A stretch of 64,000 bases of DNA from contig NZ_LGIW01000013.1 of assembly GCF_001275385.1 (NCBI RefSeq), forward strand, positions 124,001-188,000. Reading direction: 5' to 3'. This DNA is from Exiguobacterium sp. BMC-KP. Its GTDB lineage: Bacteria > Bacillota > Bacilli > Exiguobacteriales > Exiguobacteriaceae. Below are positions 1 to 8,207 of the stretch, in pieces. The notes under the pieces were generated by a model, which worked only from the letters and a program-made list of their open reading frames with translations, did not search any database and was not told the origin of the DNA. The position numbers and the translations under genes were made by a program. The number at the start of each line of letters is the position of its first letter. Within the stretch, counting starts at the first letter, position 1.

Positions 1-360
1 TTTTCTTCCTTTGACGATTTTTGCGTTAATCATCAACTGTGGTCCATGACAAATTGAGAAGATCGGTTTTTTCGACATATCGAATTCTTCGACGAATGAG
101 ACGAAACGATCATCTTCCCGTAGTAAATCCGGTGAGAATCCACCCGGAATCAAGAGCGCATCGTAATCTGCCGCTGAAGTCTCATCAATCGAGAGATCAA
201 CGGTGACTTTTGCCTCTTCCTGCTTCCCAACGAGTTCTGCACCTTTTTTGGAGCCAATAACAGTAATCTCGTGTCCTGCTTCTTTTAATGCATTAACCGG
301 TCCTGTGAATTCTACATCTTCAAAATGATCGGCGAGTACAACGGCTACTTTTTTAGACAT
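1..360 (-). CDS. PfpI/DJ-1 family protein, general-stress type (3' end outside window)
   Basis: The minus-strand frame starts at ATG 358-360 and runs off the left edge (120 codons seen, no stop). The visible protein begins MSKKVAVVLADHFEDVEF, has the IPGGF segment, and near residue 110 the nucleophile-elbow motif SICHGPQ, whose Cys is the catalytic residue of class I glutamine-amidotransferase-like PfpI/DJ-1 proteins. The family includes Bacillus general stress protein 18 (YfkM) and deglycase or protease-like members; substrate cannot be told from sequence. It is the third gene of a same-strand cluster after ohr and a 57-aa protein (26-bp gaps), so it is probably co-transcribed from the sigma-B-like promoter at 1081-1105. 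The family is clear; the enzymatic activity is not. Confidence 0.9.
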   Translation of the reverse strand, partial: MSKKVAVVLADHFEDVEFTGPVNALKEAGHEITVIGSKKGAELVGKQEEAKVTVDLSIDETSAADYDALLIPGGFSPDLLREDDRFVSFVEEFDMSKKPIFSICHGPQLMINAKIVKGRK

Positions 361-386
361 GTGATTCATCCCCCAAGTTGTTTAAT

Positions 387-560
387 TTAAATCGGATCTT
401 CTCCGCGATCTCGTGGAGAAACCGTATCATCTGGCATTTCATCTTTTCCTTTTAGGATTTCCTTTTGTTGCTCCTCTGTCAGTTTCCGCTCTTTATCAGA
501 CAGACGATCCCGTTCATCTTCGAATTCTTCATTTGGACGATCGGTTTCTTTTGGTGCCAT
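387..560 (-). CDS. Small acidic hydrophilic protein, unknown function (57 aa)
   Basis: ATG at 558-560 is preceded on the minus strand by a strong GGAGG site at good spacing; the stop TAA is at 387-389. The 57-residue product starts MAPKETDRPNEEFEDERDRL and is almost entirely charged or polar, with no hydrophobic segment, no cysteine and no recognised domain. It lies between ohr and the PfpI-like gene with 26-bp gaps on each side, so it probably belongs to the same stress operon. The composition resembles small stress-induced hydrophilic proteins, but I do not recognise a family. The good ribosome binding site and tight packing are the main evidence that it is real. Confidence 0.7.
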   Translation of the reverse strand: MAPKETDRPNEEFEDERDRLSDKERKLTEEQQKEILKGKDEMPDDTVSPRDRGEDPI

Positions 561-586
561 CGAAAACCCTCCTCAAGACCCATCAC

Positions 587-1021
587 TTATAATGAATCGA
601 CGACTTTAACAGAAAGATCGACATCGATATTGCCACGTGTCGCTTTTGAATACGGGCAGAAGTTGTGTGTTTTCTCTAGTAACTCTTCTGCTTCTTCTTG
701 CGATACACCCACGACTTCGACGACGAGTTTCGCTGCAATTTTCACACCGTTATCCGCTTCATCCTGTAAGAGGCTGACTTCTGAATTCGTCCGCGTCTCA
801 ACTCGTTTTTTTGCTTGGCGCGCCATCAAGTTGTAGGCACCATCAAAACAAGCGGCATATCCTGCTGCGAATAACTGTTCCGGGTTTGATGTCGGAATGT
901 CTTCTTTGCCTTTTGTTCCTGGCATGACTAAATCGAGATTAATGACGTTATCGTCTGAAGCAACTTTCCCGTCGCGACCACCGACTGCAGATGCACGTGA
1001 AGTAAGAATGACGTTTGACAT
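587..1021 (-). CDS. ohr: Organic hydroperoxide resistance protein (Ohr/OsmC family)
   Basis: A 144-residue OsmC/Ohr-fold peroxidase that reduces organic hydroperoxides in the cytoplasm. The two redox cysteines are visible: Cys58 in AACFDGA and Cys122 in NFCPYS, which is the Ohr arrangement. The length matches the family (about 140 aa). The start MSNVILTSRA is chosen because AGGAAAAGGGG lies upstream and because the in-frame extension to 1072 does not resemble the family. It is the first gene of a cluster with a 57-aa protein and a PfpI-like protein. A sigma-B-like promoter sits at 1081-1105, which suggests general stress control (as for Bacillus ohrB) rather than only OhrR control; no ohrR gene is adjacent. 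Confidence 0.95.
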   Translation of the reverse strand: MSNVILTSRASAVGGRDGKVASDDNVINLDLVMPGTKGKEDIPTSNPEQLFAAGYAACFDGAYNLMARQAKKRVETRTNSEVSLLQDEADNGVKIAAKLVVEVVGVSQEEAEELLEKTHNFCPYSKATRGNIDVDLSVKVVDSL

Positions 1022-1080
1022 AATAAAAAACCCCTTTTCCTGTTGAATTGAAAAATGCTTTTTTTGCCACATAATCAGTA

Positions 1081-1105
1081 ATACCCGTCACTGACGGAGA
1101 TAAAC
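1081..1105 (-). promoter_or_regulatory. Sigma-B-like promoter of the ohr cluster
   Basis: On the minus strand GTTTAT (1100-1105), a 13-nt spacer and GGGTAT (1081-1086). Bacillus sigma-B consensus is GTTTAA, N12-14, GGGTAT, so the -10 is perfect and the -35 has one mismatch. The implied start lies about 50 nt upstream of the ohr start codon. Inference from sequence only. Confidence 0.6.
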
Positions 1106-1150
1106 ACATAGAGTGTCAACTGCTTCAACTGCTCGATTTTGTTGATGGAC

Positions 1151-1186
1151 AAAAAAAGACGATGAACTTCAAGTCCATCGTCTTTT
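1151..1186 (-). terminator. Rho-independent terminator of the CorC/HlyC-type gene
   Basis: On the minus strand an AAAGACGATG-type stem with a short loop is followed by seven T residues, 13 bp beyond the stop codon at 1199. Confidence 0.8.
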
Positions 1187-1198
1187 GAATGCTATTTC

Positions 1199-2554
1199 TT
1201 ATCCGATATCTTCTGTTTCAATTGCTTCTTGATCAGGCAACTGAAGATAAATTGATTTGACCTGGTGATTATCGACTTCCATCACTTTAATCGTGTACGC
1301 CTGATAGCGGAATTCTTGACCGCTCGACACTTCTGTATCCTGTGCCATGACCCAGCCACCAATCGTATCAATGTCTTCCTCTTCAATTCCAAGGTTAAAG
1401 CGCTCATTTAAGTCGTCAATCAAGACACGTCCTGAAATCCGATACAACCTCTCATGAATCTGCTCGATATCTGCTTTCTCATCTTTATCGAATTCATCTC
1501 GGATTTCTCCAACGATTTCTTCCAATATGTCTTCCATCGTAATCACACCAGCTGTACCACCGTACTCATCAATGACGAGCGCCATTGGCGTCCGCTCCAC
1601 CTGCATTTTCAACATCGCGTCTTGAAGCGGTGAATACTCAGATACAATCGGCAAGTTGTGGATGTAATAACTTAATGCTTTCCCCTTGTTTGCCATATGA
1701 TCCGTAAATAACTGCTTTGCATTGATGAAGCCAAGGATTTTATCCTTATCTCCCTCTTCCGCTACTGGATAACGTGTGAACTGATACTCTTCAACAAGGC
1801 GAATGATATCCTCCATCGATGCATCGTTCGAAATCGTGATTAAGTCCGTTCGCGGTAACATGATATCTTTTGCGATCCGCTCATCGAACGAGAAGATGTT
1901 CTGCATGTAGGAAAGTTCAGTCTGGTTGATTTCTCCACTCTTATAACTCTGTGTCATGATGATTTTAATCTCTTCTTCAGAATGGACTTCTTCGTGTCCC
2001 GCTGGCTCGACGCCAAACAAACGAAGAATCACGCGTGCTGAACCATTCAATGTCCAGATGAACGGTTTCATGATTTTACCGAACCAATAAAGTGGTGGCG
2101 CGAGTAACATCGTGATCGCTTCCGTTTTTTGAATGGCGAGAGATTTCGGAGCAAGTTCTCCAAGTACGACATGAAGAAACGTTACAATCGAGAATGCAAG
2201 AACAAACGAAATGATCGTCGAAACGGAATTCGGGATGTCAATCTCTTCGAACAACATACCGAGAATTGCGCCTACCGTCGATTCTCCTAACCACCCGAGA
2301 CCAAGCGCTGTCACGGTAATACCAAGTTGACAGGCTGATAAATAATAATCCAAATTCTCAAGTAGCCGCTTCGCCACTTTCGCAGTCTTGCTTCCTTCTG
2401 TAATCAACTGATCGATTCGAGACATTCGCATTTTGACGACCGAAAATTCGGCGGCAACAAAAAAAGCCGTCAAGACGATAAGTAGTGCAATGACGAGTAG
2501 TCGAATAATGATCGTTGTCGTGTCGAATGTCTCCATTGAGTGTGTACTGTCCAA
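1199..2554 (-). CDS. CNNM/CBS/CorC-HlyC domain membrane protein (hemolysin-like, Mg2+ efflux family)
   Basis: The order is N-terminal DUF21/CNNM membrane domain (TM segments from about residue 17, e.g. [19 protein letters not shown]), two CBS repeats in the middle (e.g. [31 protein letters not shown]) and a C-terminal CorC_HlyC domain. This is the architecture of Bacillus YhdP/MpfA-type proteins implicated in Mg2+ export or homeostasis; older annotations say hemolysin. The start is uncertain: in-frame options are ATG at 2587, TTG at 2554 and ATG at 2536. I favour TTG 2554, because a perfect GGAGGTGA lies upstream and the intervening CCCC/GGGG hairpin would bring it to normal spacing; ATG 2536 gives the most family-like N terminus. 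It stands alone, with its own leader and terminator. Confidence 0.88.
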   Translation of the reverse strand: MDSTHSMETFDTTTIIIRLLVIALLIVLTAFFVAAEFSVVKMRMSRIDQLITEGSKTAKVAKRLLENLDYYLSACQLGITVTALGLGWLGESTVGAILGMLFEEIDIPNSVSTIISFVLAFSIVTFLHVVLGELAPKSLAIQKTEAITMLLAPPLYWFGKIMKPFIWTLNGSARVILRLFGVEPAGHEEVHSEEEIKIIMTQSYKSGEINQTELSYMQNIFSFDERIAKDIMLPRTDLITISNDASMEDIIRLVEEYQFTRYPVAEEGDKDKILGFINAKQLFTDHMANKGKALSYYIHNLPIVSEYSPLQDAMLKMQVERTPMALVIDEYGGTAGVITMEDILEEIVGEIRDEFDKDEKADIEQIHERLYRISGRVLIDDLNERFNLGIEEEDIDTIGGWVMAQDTEVSSGQEFRYQAYTIKVMEVDNHQVKSIYLQLPDQEAIETEDIG

Positions 2555-2645
2555 TCGTTTCCCCGAAGAAAGGGGATTCACCTCCATTTAATATAAAGCC
2601 AGATGCCGAGGCATCTGGTGGTTTACAGCAAAAAGAAGCTTCAAT
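2555..2645 (-). promoter_or_regulatory. Structured leader with SD-hairpin-start arrangement
   Basis: The minus-strand transcript can form a stem GAAGCTT/AAGCTTC (about 2637-2660), a perfect 9-bp stem CCAGATGCC/GGCATCTGG (about 2599-2618), and then GGAGGTGA followed by a CCCC-TTTCTTC-GGGG hairpin just before the TTG codon at 2554. No known riboswitch consensus (M-box, yybP-ykoY) was recognised. Confidence 0.45.
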
Positions 2646-2729
2646 CTTTCAAAGCTTCCCTACTTTTTCATATTCATACTATAACGGAACTTTCATAAAA
2701 TGTGTACTTGAAGACATCATTTCAATCCA

Positions 2730-3212
2730 TCATACAACATAGAGAATGAAGATCACGATCATGAGTAACATCGCGATTCCTTTTAATAATGCACTTGATA
2801 AAATTCCTAGGACAGTCCCAATTCCGACTGAAACTGAAGTTTGCCATGTCTTTTTACTAATGATTTTCTCCGTTAAGATGGCAAACACAAAGGGGAAAAT
2901 CAATAATCCGATACCCGGCAATATAAATGGTCCTGCAATCAATCCAACTGTCGTCGCAATCTTAGCTGCTTGTGAGCCTCCCCGCCGATCAACGGTGTAG
3001 GCACTGACGAGGTAGTCGAGTGTAAATAAGAGGATGATAAAAATCGCTTGAATCACCCAAAAACTAATCGATAACTCAGAGAAGCCGAATCCAAATCCAT
3101 AAATCAAAAAGCCCACTACTAAAATTGGTGCACTTGGGATGATCGGATATACGAGACCTGCAAAAGCGACTAGAAAACAAACGACGATCAGACTCCATAA
3201 CAAGATTGTCAC
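2730..3212 (-). CDS. DUF456 family membrane protein
   Basis: A 160-residue, strongly hydrophobic protein with roughly five membrane segments: an N-terminal pair (residues 3-45), a central one (about 53-70), the family hallmark GPFILPGIGLLIFPF (about 94-108) and a C-terminal pair. This fits DUF456, a family of small integral membrane proteins without an established function. The start is GTG at 3210-3212 behind GGGAGGG. It is followed upstream, 38 bp away, by the DUF2254 gene on the same strand, so the two may be co-transcribed. No catalytic residues are apparent. Confidence 0.85.
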   Translation of the reverse strand: MTILLWSLIVVCFLVAFAGLVYPIIPSAPILVVGFLIYGFGFGFSELSISFWVIQAIFIILLFTLDYLVSAYTVDRRGGSQAAKIATTVGLIAGPFILPGIGLLIFPFVFAILTEKIISKKTWQTSVSVGIGTVLGILSSALLKGIAMLLMIVIFILYVV

Positions 3213-3250
3213 TTTCTATCCCTCCCTTCCTGTGAAACTCTTGCCCATTA

Positions 3251-4480
3251 TTACGTCGAAGGTGAGGCAAAGGTTTCATTCAACGCCCGATGTATTTGAT
3301 TTTGTAGAAAATCGCGATCCCAGTCGTTCATTTTTTCAAAACGTGCTTCCGAACAGATGTATGGAATGAATCGTTGAATCGTCTCACAGTGACTTGGTAA
3401 CCCATTTTTCTTCATTGTCCCGAGTGACTCGAGCATCGTTGCAAGAACAGAAATATCCTCTGCTCCGTAATGTCGCAGTTGATAAAACGTCGTATATAAC
3501 AATTGTTGATAAGTTTCCCGGACGATGATATGTTGCTGTTCCTCTCCAACGACTAGTACACCATCCGGTATCACAGCATACTGGCGCATTAAATCACCTA
3601 TGATCCGAATGGCATGTCTTGCTGTATTCGGATCATTGATTCCTGGAGAGATAGCACGTAATGCAACTTCACTTAACTTTTCAAGAATAAATGCAAAATC
3701 CTGTTCTGAAGATTTCGTCGGACCAATCAAGATGTTTCCATCGATATCTTTGCATGTTGCGCGTCCGATGACCTCTCCCTCTGTTACGAAAGAACCGACC
3801 GTTCGATGAATATACACGTTTTCTTTCTGATCGAAGGCATCATAATCAACCGCTTGAATATATCCAGTTTGTGTCGCCTGAATACGATGAGGATGATTTA
3901 TCGTCATCTTCTTTTCTGTAATTCTCTGTTCTCCCGATTCCAAATGCTTGAGTTGACGTTTTAACAATTCATTCCCTTCACTGTGCAATCGATCGAGTAA
4001 AGTCGTGACGCGAATCGACTGGCTGACGATATGAATGAATGCGACGAATGCGACGATCGATATCAGCACAACGAGAACGGCTACAGCTGAAGCGACAACG
4101 CTCGTCTTTAAAGCCGGACGAAGGAAAAACAACATCGTCATGGAATAACTGACTGCTCCGATGAAAATACCGAAAATGTGTTGCACCTGTCGATTTTCAA
4201 TGAAGTTAGGTAACGTGCGTGGTGAGAATTGTGATGAATAGGTCGTCAAGACGACAAGAATGGTCGAGAATGTAAATGTCATCATGGCGAGCAGTCCGGT
4301 AAAAACCGAACTGTGGATCGTCTGTGCTAAGCCAAGTGTCGTTTGCCACTCTTTTGGAAACCAGTCTGATACATACACATCTAACCACGTCACGACACCC
4401 GTCAGTCCTATACCGATAAGTCCGTAAAGTAACGGCCACCACCAATTAATTTCTCGTGATAGGACTTTCAGTTTCTTCAA
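3251..4480 (-). CDS. DUF2254 domain membrane protein
   Basis: A 409-residue protein matching DUF2254: four N-terminal membrane segments (about residues 15-35, 57-80, 103-122, 130-155) with MMTFTFSTILVVLTTYSSQF and SPRTLP, the diagnostic part, followed by a soluble C-terminal region with SPGINDPNTARHAI. The function is unknown; the arrangement of a membrane domain with a cytoplasmic sensor-like tail suggests a channel or transport role, which is inference. The start is TTG at 4478-4480 behind GAGGAGG at about 9-nt spacing. It precedes the DUF456 gene on the same strand. Confidence 0.85.
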   Translation of the reverse strand: MKKLKVLSREINWWWPLLYGLIGIGLTGVVTWLDVYVSDWFPKEWQTTLGLAQTIHSSVFTGLLAMMTFTFSTILVVLTTYSSQFSPRTLPNFIENRQVQHIFGIFIGAVSYSMTMLFFLRPALKTSVVASAVAVLVVLISIVAFVAFIHIVSQSIRVTTLLDRLHSEGNELLKRQLKHLESGEQRITEKKMTINHPHRIQATQTGYIQAVDYDAFDQKENVYIHRTVGSFVTEGEVIGRATCKDIDGNILIGPTKSSEQDFAFILEKLSEVALRAISPGINDPNTARHAIRIIGDLMRQYAVIPDGVLVVGEEQQHIIVRETYQQLLYTTFYQLRHYGAEDISVLATMLESLGTMKKNGLPSHCETIQRFIPYICSEARFEKMNDWDRDFLQNQIHRALNETFASPST

Positions 4481-4608
4481 AATAAAATTCCTCCTCTTTA
4501 TAGTACTATATTGAATAAATTCCTGATTTAGAGCGCTTTAAAACCCTATTCCATTCATCAGTTTGAGCAATATATTTGGTCGAAGTGCACGGATGTGTTT
4601 TACTTCTT

Positions 4609-4639
4609 TTCATAACGTGAATAACTTAATTGTTATGAA
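4609..4639. promoter_or_regulatory. Inverted repeat upstream of the aldehyde dehydrogenase gene
   Basis: TTCATAAC (4609-4616) and GTTATGAA (4632-4639) are perfect 8-bp arms separated by 15 nt, ending 23 bp before the ATG at 4662. Position and symmetry suggest a regulator binding site; no regulator gene is adjacent. Confidence 0.45.
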
Positions 4640-4661
4640 AACGAATGGGAGATGAAATGAT

Positions 4662-6146
4662 ATGGCTCAACAAAACGAAGCAACATTGCATACAGATTTC
4701 ACGAAAATTTATATTGATGGTCAGTGGCGCACAGGCGCAAGTGACAGCAACATGACGAATACGAATCCGTTCACGGGTGAAGAGCTTTTCACGATCTCTG
4801 CAGCGAATCAACAAGATTTAGATGATGCGTATGAAGCGGCTCAAGTCGCTCAAAAAGAGTGGGCGAAAGTTCCTGCTTTAAAACGCCAAGGTCTGATCGA
4901 AAACTTCTTGAAAGTCTTATACGAAGAAAAAGAAACAATCATCGAATGGTTGATTAAAGAGTCCGGCAGTACACGTATTAAAGCAGAAGGTGAATTCCTT
5001 GCTTCTGTCCTGATCGTCAAGGAAGCTGCTACATTCCCACTGCGGATGCACGGTGAAATTCGTCCATCGGTCGTACCAGGTAAAGAAAACCGAATCTACC
5101 GTAAAGCACTTGGCGTCATCGGCGTCATCAGTCCATGGAACTTCCCGTTCCATTTAGCTGTTCGTTCGATTGCTACTGCCATTGCCATCGGAAACGCAGT
5201 CGTCGTCAAACCGGCTACAGATACACCTGTCTCAGGCGGATTGATTTTTGCTAGCCTGTTCGAAAAAGCCGGATTACCAAAAGGCGTCTTGAATGTCATC
5301 GTTGGTCGCGGTTCGGAAATTGGCGACGCGATCGTTGAACATCCTGTACCACGCCTGATTTCATTTACAGGTTCCACTGAAGTTGGTCGTCACATTGGTG
5401 AGCTTGCCGGCAAACATTTGAAGAAAACGGCGCTTGAACTTGGCGGAAACAACGTCTTCGTCGTACTTGATGATGCAGACCTCGACCGCGCTGTTGAATC
5501 TGCTGTCTACAGCAAGTTCTACCACCAAGGTCAAATCTGTATGTCAACGAACCGGATTCTTGTTGCCTCTTCGATTCATGATGAGTTCGTCGAGAAGTAC
5601 GTTGCTCGTGTAAAAGAATTACAATACGGTGATCCATCACACGACCGGACACAAGTCGGACCGCTCATCAACCAATCACAAGTTGAACGGATTCTTGAAG
5701 ACCTCGAGAAAACAAAAGCTGCTGGCGCAACCGTTCGTGTTGGTGGAGAAGCTAAAGATAACGTCATCGCACCTACAGTCGTGACAGGCGTTACGAATGA
5801 TATGCCGCTTGCTAAAAATGAAATCTTCGGACCAGTCGCTGTCATCATCCCGTTCGATACGGATGAAGAAGCACTTGAAATCGCGAACTCACTCCCATAC
5901 GGATTAAGTGGTGCTGTGCACGGTTCTTCTATTGAACGTGCGACTGCCTTTGCGCTTGAAGTTGAAACAGGTATGATTCACATCAATGACCAATCAGTCA
6001 ACGATGAGCCACATATGCCATTTGGTGGTGAAAAAGATTCAGGACTTGGTCGCTTCAACGGTGAATGGGTACTTGAAGAATTCTCGACTGTCCAATGGTT
6101 GTCTGTCATGCATGATCGCCGTCAATACAAACCTTTCTTCGAATAA
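4662..6146 (+). CDS. NAD(P)+-dependent aldehyde dehydrogenase (benzaldehyde/vanillin dehydrogenase-like)
   Basis: A 494-residue ALDH-superfamily enzyme that oxidises aldehydes to carboxylates. The full catalytic set is present: Asn160 in SPWNFPF, Glu259 in ALELGG and nucleophile Cys293 in HQGQICMST; the FTGSTEVG cofactor loop is at about residues 235-242. The HQGQICMSTNR context resembles Bacillus YfmT and aromatic aldehyde dehydrogenases, so an aromatic substrate is a reasonable but unproven guess. The length is normal. The RBS GGGAGATGA precedes the ATG. A tautomerase gene follows 55 bp downstream on the same strand, which supports a small catabolic or detoxification operon. The inverted repeat at 4609-4639 may regulate it. 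Confidence 0.93.
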   Translation: MAQQNEATLHTDFTKIYIDGQWRTGASDSNMTNTNPFTGEELFTISAANQQDLDDAYEAAQVAQKEWAKVPALKRQGLIENFLKVLYEEKETIIEWLIKESGSTRIKAEGEFLASVLIVKEAATFPLRMHGEIRPSVVPGKENRIYRKALGVIGVISPWNFPFHLAVRSIATAIAIGNAVVVKPATDTPVSGGLIFASLFEKAGLPKGVLNVIVGRGSEIGDAIVEHPVPRLISFTGSTEVGRHIGELAGKHLKKTALELGGNNVFVVLDDADLDRAVESAVYSKFYHQGQICMSTNRILVASSIHDEFVEKYVARVKELQYGDPSHDRTQVGPLINQSQVERILEDLEKTKAAGATVRVGGEAKDNVIAPTVVTGVTNDMPLAKNEIFGPVAVIIPFDTDEEALEIANSLPYGLSGAVHGSSIERATAFALEVETGMIHINDQSVNDEPHMPFGGEKDSGLGRFNGEWVLEEFSTVQWLSVMHDRRQYKPFFE

Positions 6147-6201
6147 TATAAGAGTAGGGTTCTCCCCTACTCTACATACTTTTATTAAGGAGTGATTTTA
6201 T

Positions 6202-6591
6202 ATGCCATTATTACGATTCGACGTTATTGAAGGACGTTCAGAAGAAGAGTTAAAAACCTTACTCGACACCGCACACGATGCAATGGTCGAAGCATTTGAT
6301 GTCCCAGAACGTGATCGTTATCAAATTGTGCATACGCATAAAGCACATGAGATGGTCATTCAAGATACAGGACTTGGTTTTGAACGGAGTAAAGATATCG
6401 TCCTCATCAGTGTGACAAGTAAAACGCGGACGGAAGAGAAAAAACAACGTCTTTATCAATTACTTGCCGAACGTTTGCAAGCAAACTGTGGACTTGCACC
6501 GACTGATTTGATGGTTTCGATCGTCGAAAACGATGCTGCAGACTGGAGTTTTGGTCTCGGTGAAGCACAGTTTTTGACAGGCAAACTATAA
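6202..6591 (+). CDS. Tautomerase family protein (4-oxalocrotonate tautomerase-like, long form)
   Basis: A 129-residue protein whose initiator Met is followed by Pro ([13 protein letters not shown]); the exposed Pro1 amine is the catalytic base of the tautomerase superfamily. The length and the internal repeat-like layout fit the Tautomerase_2 type (as in Bacillus YusQ/YrdN) rather than the 60-residue monomers. Substrate unknown. The RBS AAGGAG lies upstream of the ATG. It follows the aldehyde dehydrogenase by 55 bp and is closed by a strong terminator at 6610-6659, so the two genes form a unit probably concerned with aromatic or unsaturated aldehyde/keto-acid metabolism (inference). Confidence 0.88.
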   Translation: MPLLRFDVIEGRSEEELKTLLDTAHDAMVEAFDVPERDRYQIVHTHKAHEMVIQDTGLGFERSKDIVLISVTSKTRTEEKKQRLYQLLAERLQANCGLAPTDLMVSIVENDAADWSFGLGEAQFLTGKL

Positions 6592-6609
6592 TTTCTCGCA
6601 AATAGAACG

Positions 6610-6659
6610 AAAAAAGGAAGTGTATTACCGATAAGGTTCGGTAGTACATTTCCTTTTTT
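6610..6659. terminator. Bidirectional terminator between tautomerase and yidD
   Basis: A long imperfect stem (AAAAAAGGAA...TACCGA paired with TCGGTA...TTCCTTTTTT) with T tracts on both strands lies between the convergent genes. Confidence 0.85.
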
Positions 6660-6699
6660 GCTTACATTTCATTAAATAATCAACGAACATTCATATGAT

Positions 6700-6984
6700 T
6701 TATTCCTCAGTCTCCTCCACCTTCTCACGTGGATTTTCTCTCTGTAATGGTGCTTTCCAACTAAACTGATCAGGTTCTGGAACGAAATCGAGACCACCTG
6801 GATGAAATGGTTGGCAACGGAGCAAACGACGTGTCGTCAAATAACTGCCTTTTACTGCACCATGACGTTCGATCGCCTCCATCCCGTAATGGGAACATGT
6901 TGGATAAAATCGACAGGTAGCTGGTTTCATGGGAGAGATAGCTTTCTGATAAAAGCGAATTCCTCCCATTAAGACACGTTTCAT
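6700..6984 (-). CDS. yidD: Membrane protein insertion efficiency factor YidD
   Basis: A short membrane-associated protein that assists YidC/Sec insertion of inner-membrane proteins. The family signature is present: [11 protein letters not shown] near the N terminus, then [11 protein letters not shown] and [14 protein letters not shown]. The start MKRVLMGG at 6982-6984 is chosen over the in-frame upstream ATG at 7035 because AGAAGGGA lies 5-6 nt before it and because YidD proteins begin this way (94 aa here). The C-terminal tail is charged, as usual. It is a single gene, divergent from the quinone reductase gene. Confidence 0.95.
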   Translation of the reverse strand: MKRVLMGGIRFYQKAISPMKPATCRFYPTCSHYGMEAIERHGAVKGSYLTTRRLLRCQPFHPGGLDFVPEPDQFSWKAPLQRENPREKVEETEE

Positions 6985-7089
6985 ACTGTCCCTTCTTTCG
7001 TCTTTTTTTTCTAGTGTAACGCATCTTTCCATCATTTTCAGATGTTCTGCCTTATACTAAAAAGAGAATTAAAAGAAGGATGTGTTGAA

Positions 7090-8055
7090 ATGAAGGCATT
7101 AACATTCCATGAATTCGGAACGTCCGATGTACTACGGTTCGAAGACCTGCCAACACCAACAATCACCGAACATGAAGTTCTGATTGAAATGAAAGCGATT
7201 GGTCTGAATTTCGCAGATATCTATCGTCGCAAAGGTAACTACCATCTAGAAGGTCAGCCTCCGTATATTTTAGGTTACGAAGGATCAGGCGTCATCACAG
7301 CGGTTGGTGCAACTGTTTCTACGTTCTACGTAGGTCAACGCGTTGCTTTTGCGGACGTCCCGCTTGCGAATGCTGAGTACGTAGCAGCACCCGTCGATAA
7401 ATTGATTCCTCTTCCTGACGGTATCTCATACGAAACAGCTGCGTCTGTCTTATTGCAAGGGTTGACGGCACATTATTTGACCCGCGACAGTTATCGCGTC
7501 CAACCAGGAGATACCATCTTAGTACACGCTGCTGCAGGTGGCGTAGGTCAATTATTGACACAGCTTATTCGATTACTCGGTGCAACACCGATTGGGTTGA
7601 CCTCTTCTTCTGATAAAGCACAGATTGCCAAAACAGCTGGCTGTGAGTCTGTCTATTTGTATTCAGAAAACTGGGTCGAGCAAGTGCTTTCACAAACGTC
7701 AGGTAAAGGAGTTGATGTTGTCTACGAATCAATCGGTTCGACATTAATGGATAGTTTCCATGTGACAAAAGTTCATGGAACTGTTGTATTCTATGGTATG
7801 GCAGGCGGTGACCCTACTCCTGTCGATCCTCGCTTTTTGATGGACACATCAAAAACATTAACGGGTGGTGATCTTTGGAACGTATTAACATCTTCTGAAG
7901 AACGAATCCGTAGATCCGGTGAATTGTTTGATTGGATTTTATCCGGTCACCTCACCCTGTCTTCTCCTACAACATTTGCTTTATCTGATGGAAAAGCAGC
8001 GCATGACTTTTTAGAAAGTCGACGCAGCACAGGAAAACTACTTTTGCTTCCTTAA
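7090..8055 (+). CDS. Quinone oxidoreductase, zeta-crystallin type (zinc-independent MDR)
   Basis: A 321-residue medium-chain dehydrogenase/reductase. It has the GroES-like N-terminal domain (MKALTFHEFG; NFADIYRRKG; GYEGSG) and the Rossmann motif HAAAGGVGQLL at about residues 149-159. The NFADIYxRxG motif and the absence of the zinc-binding cysteines mark the NADPH:quinone reductase (QOR) group, which reduces quinones with NADPH. The start ATG at 7090 follows AAGGATG; an in-frame ATG at 7042 lacks a good RBS and overlaps the divergent promoter region. A terminator at 8068-8097 ends the unit. Confidence 0.92.
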   Translation: MKALTFHEFGTSDVLRFEDLPTPTITEHEVLIEMKAIGLNFADIYRRKGNYHLEGQPPYILGYEGSGVITAVGATVSTFYVGQRVAFADVPLANAEYVAAPVDKLIPLPDGISYETAASVLLQGLTAHYLTRDSYRVQPGDTILVHAAAGGVGQLLTQLIRLLGATPIGLTSSSDKAQIAKTAGCESVYLYSENWVEQVLSQTSGKGVDVVYESIGSTLMDSFHVTKVHGTVVFYGMAGGDPTPVDPRFLMDTSKTLTGGDLWNVLTSSEERIRRSGELFDWILSGHLTLSSPTTFALSDGKAAHDFLESRRSTGKLLLLP

Positions 8056-8067
8056 CTCGTTTTTTTG

Positions 8068-8097
8068 AGACGACTCCCTGCGAGTCGTCTTTTTTTA
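8068..8097 (+). terminator. Terminator of the quinone reductase gene
   Basis: A perfect 9-bp stem AGACGACTC/GAGTCGTCT with a CCTGC loop is followed by a T run. Confidence 0.92.
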
Positions 8098-8117
8098 TGT
8101 GAAATCAAGATTATCGA

Positions 8118-8146
8118 TTGCTTTTTTACAATGAAGAGAGTAAAGT
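8118..8146 (+). promoter_or_regulatory. Sigma-A-type promoter of the YhgE/Pip-tetR operon
   Basis: TTGCTT (8118-8123), a 17-nt spacer and TAAAGT (8141-8146). The start point would fall at about 8153, just upstream of the palindrome at 8162-8190. Confidence 0.45.
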
Positions 8147-8161
8147 AAATCTCATCAAAAC

Positions 8162-8190
8162 CTAAAACTCAAATTAGTTTTGAGTTTTAG
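8162..8190. promoter_or_regulatory. Palindromic operator candidate for the neighbouring TetR protein
   Basis: CTAAAACTCAAA (8162-8173) and its exact reverse complement TTTGAGTTTTAG (8179-8190) are separated by 5 nt, immediately before the RBS of the YhgE/Pip gene. TetR regulators commonly bind such symmetrical sites in their own operon, and the tetR gene is the last gene of this unit. Confidence 0.6.
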
Positions 8191-8207
8191 AAAGGGGATT
8201 TGTATTT

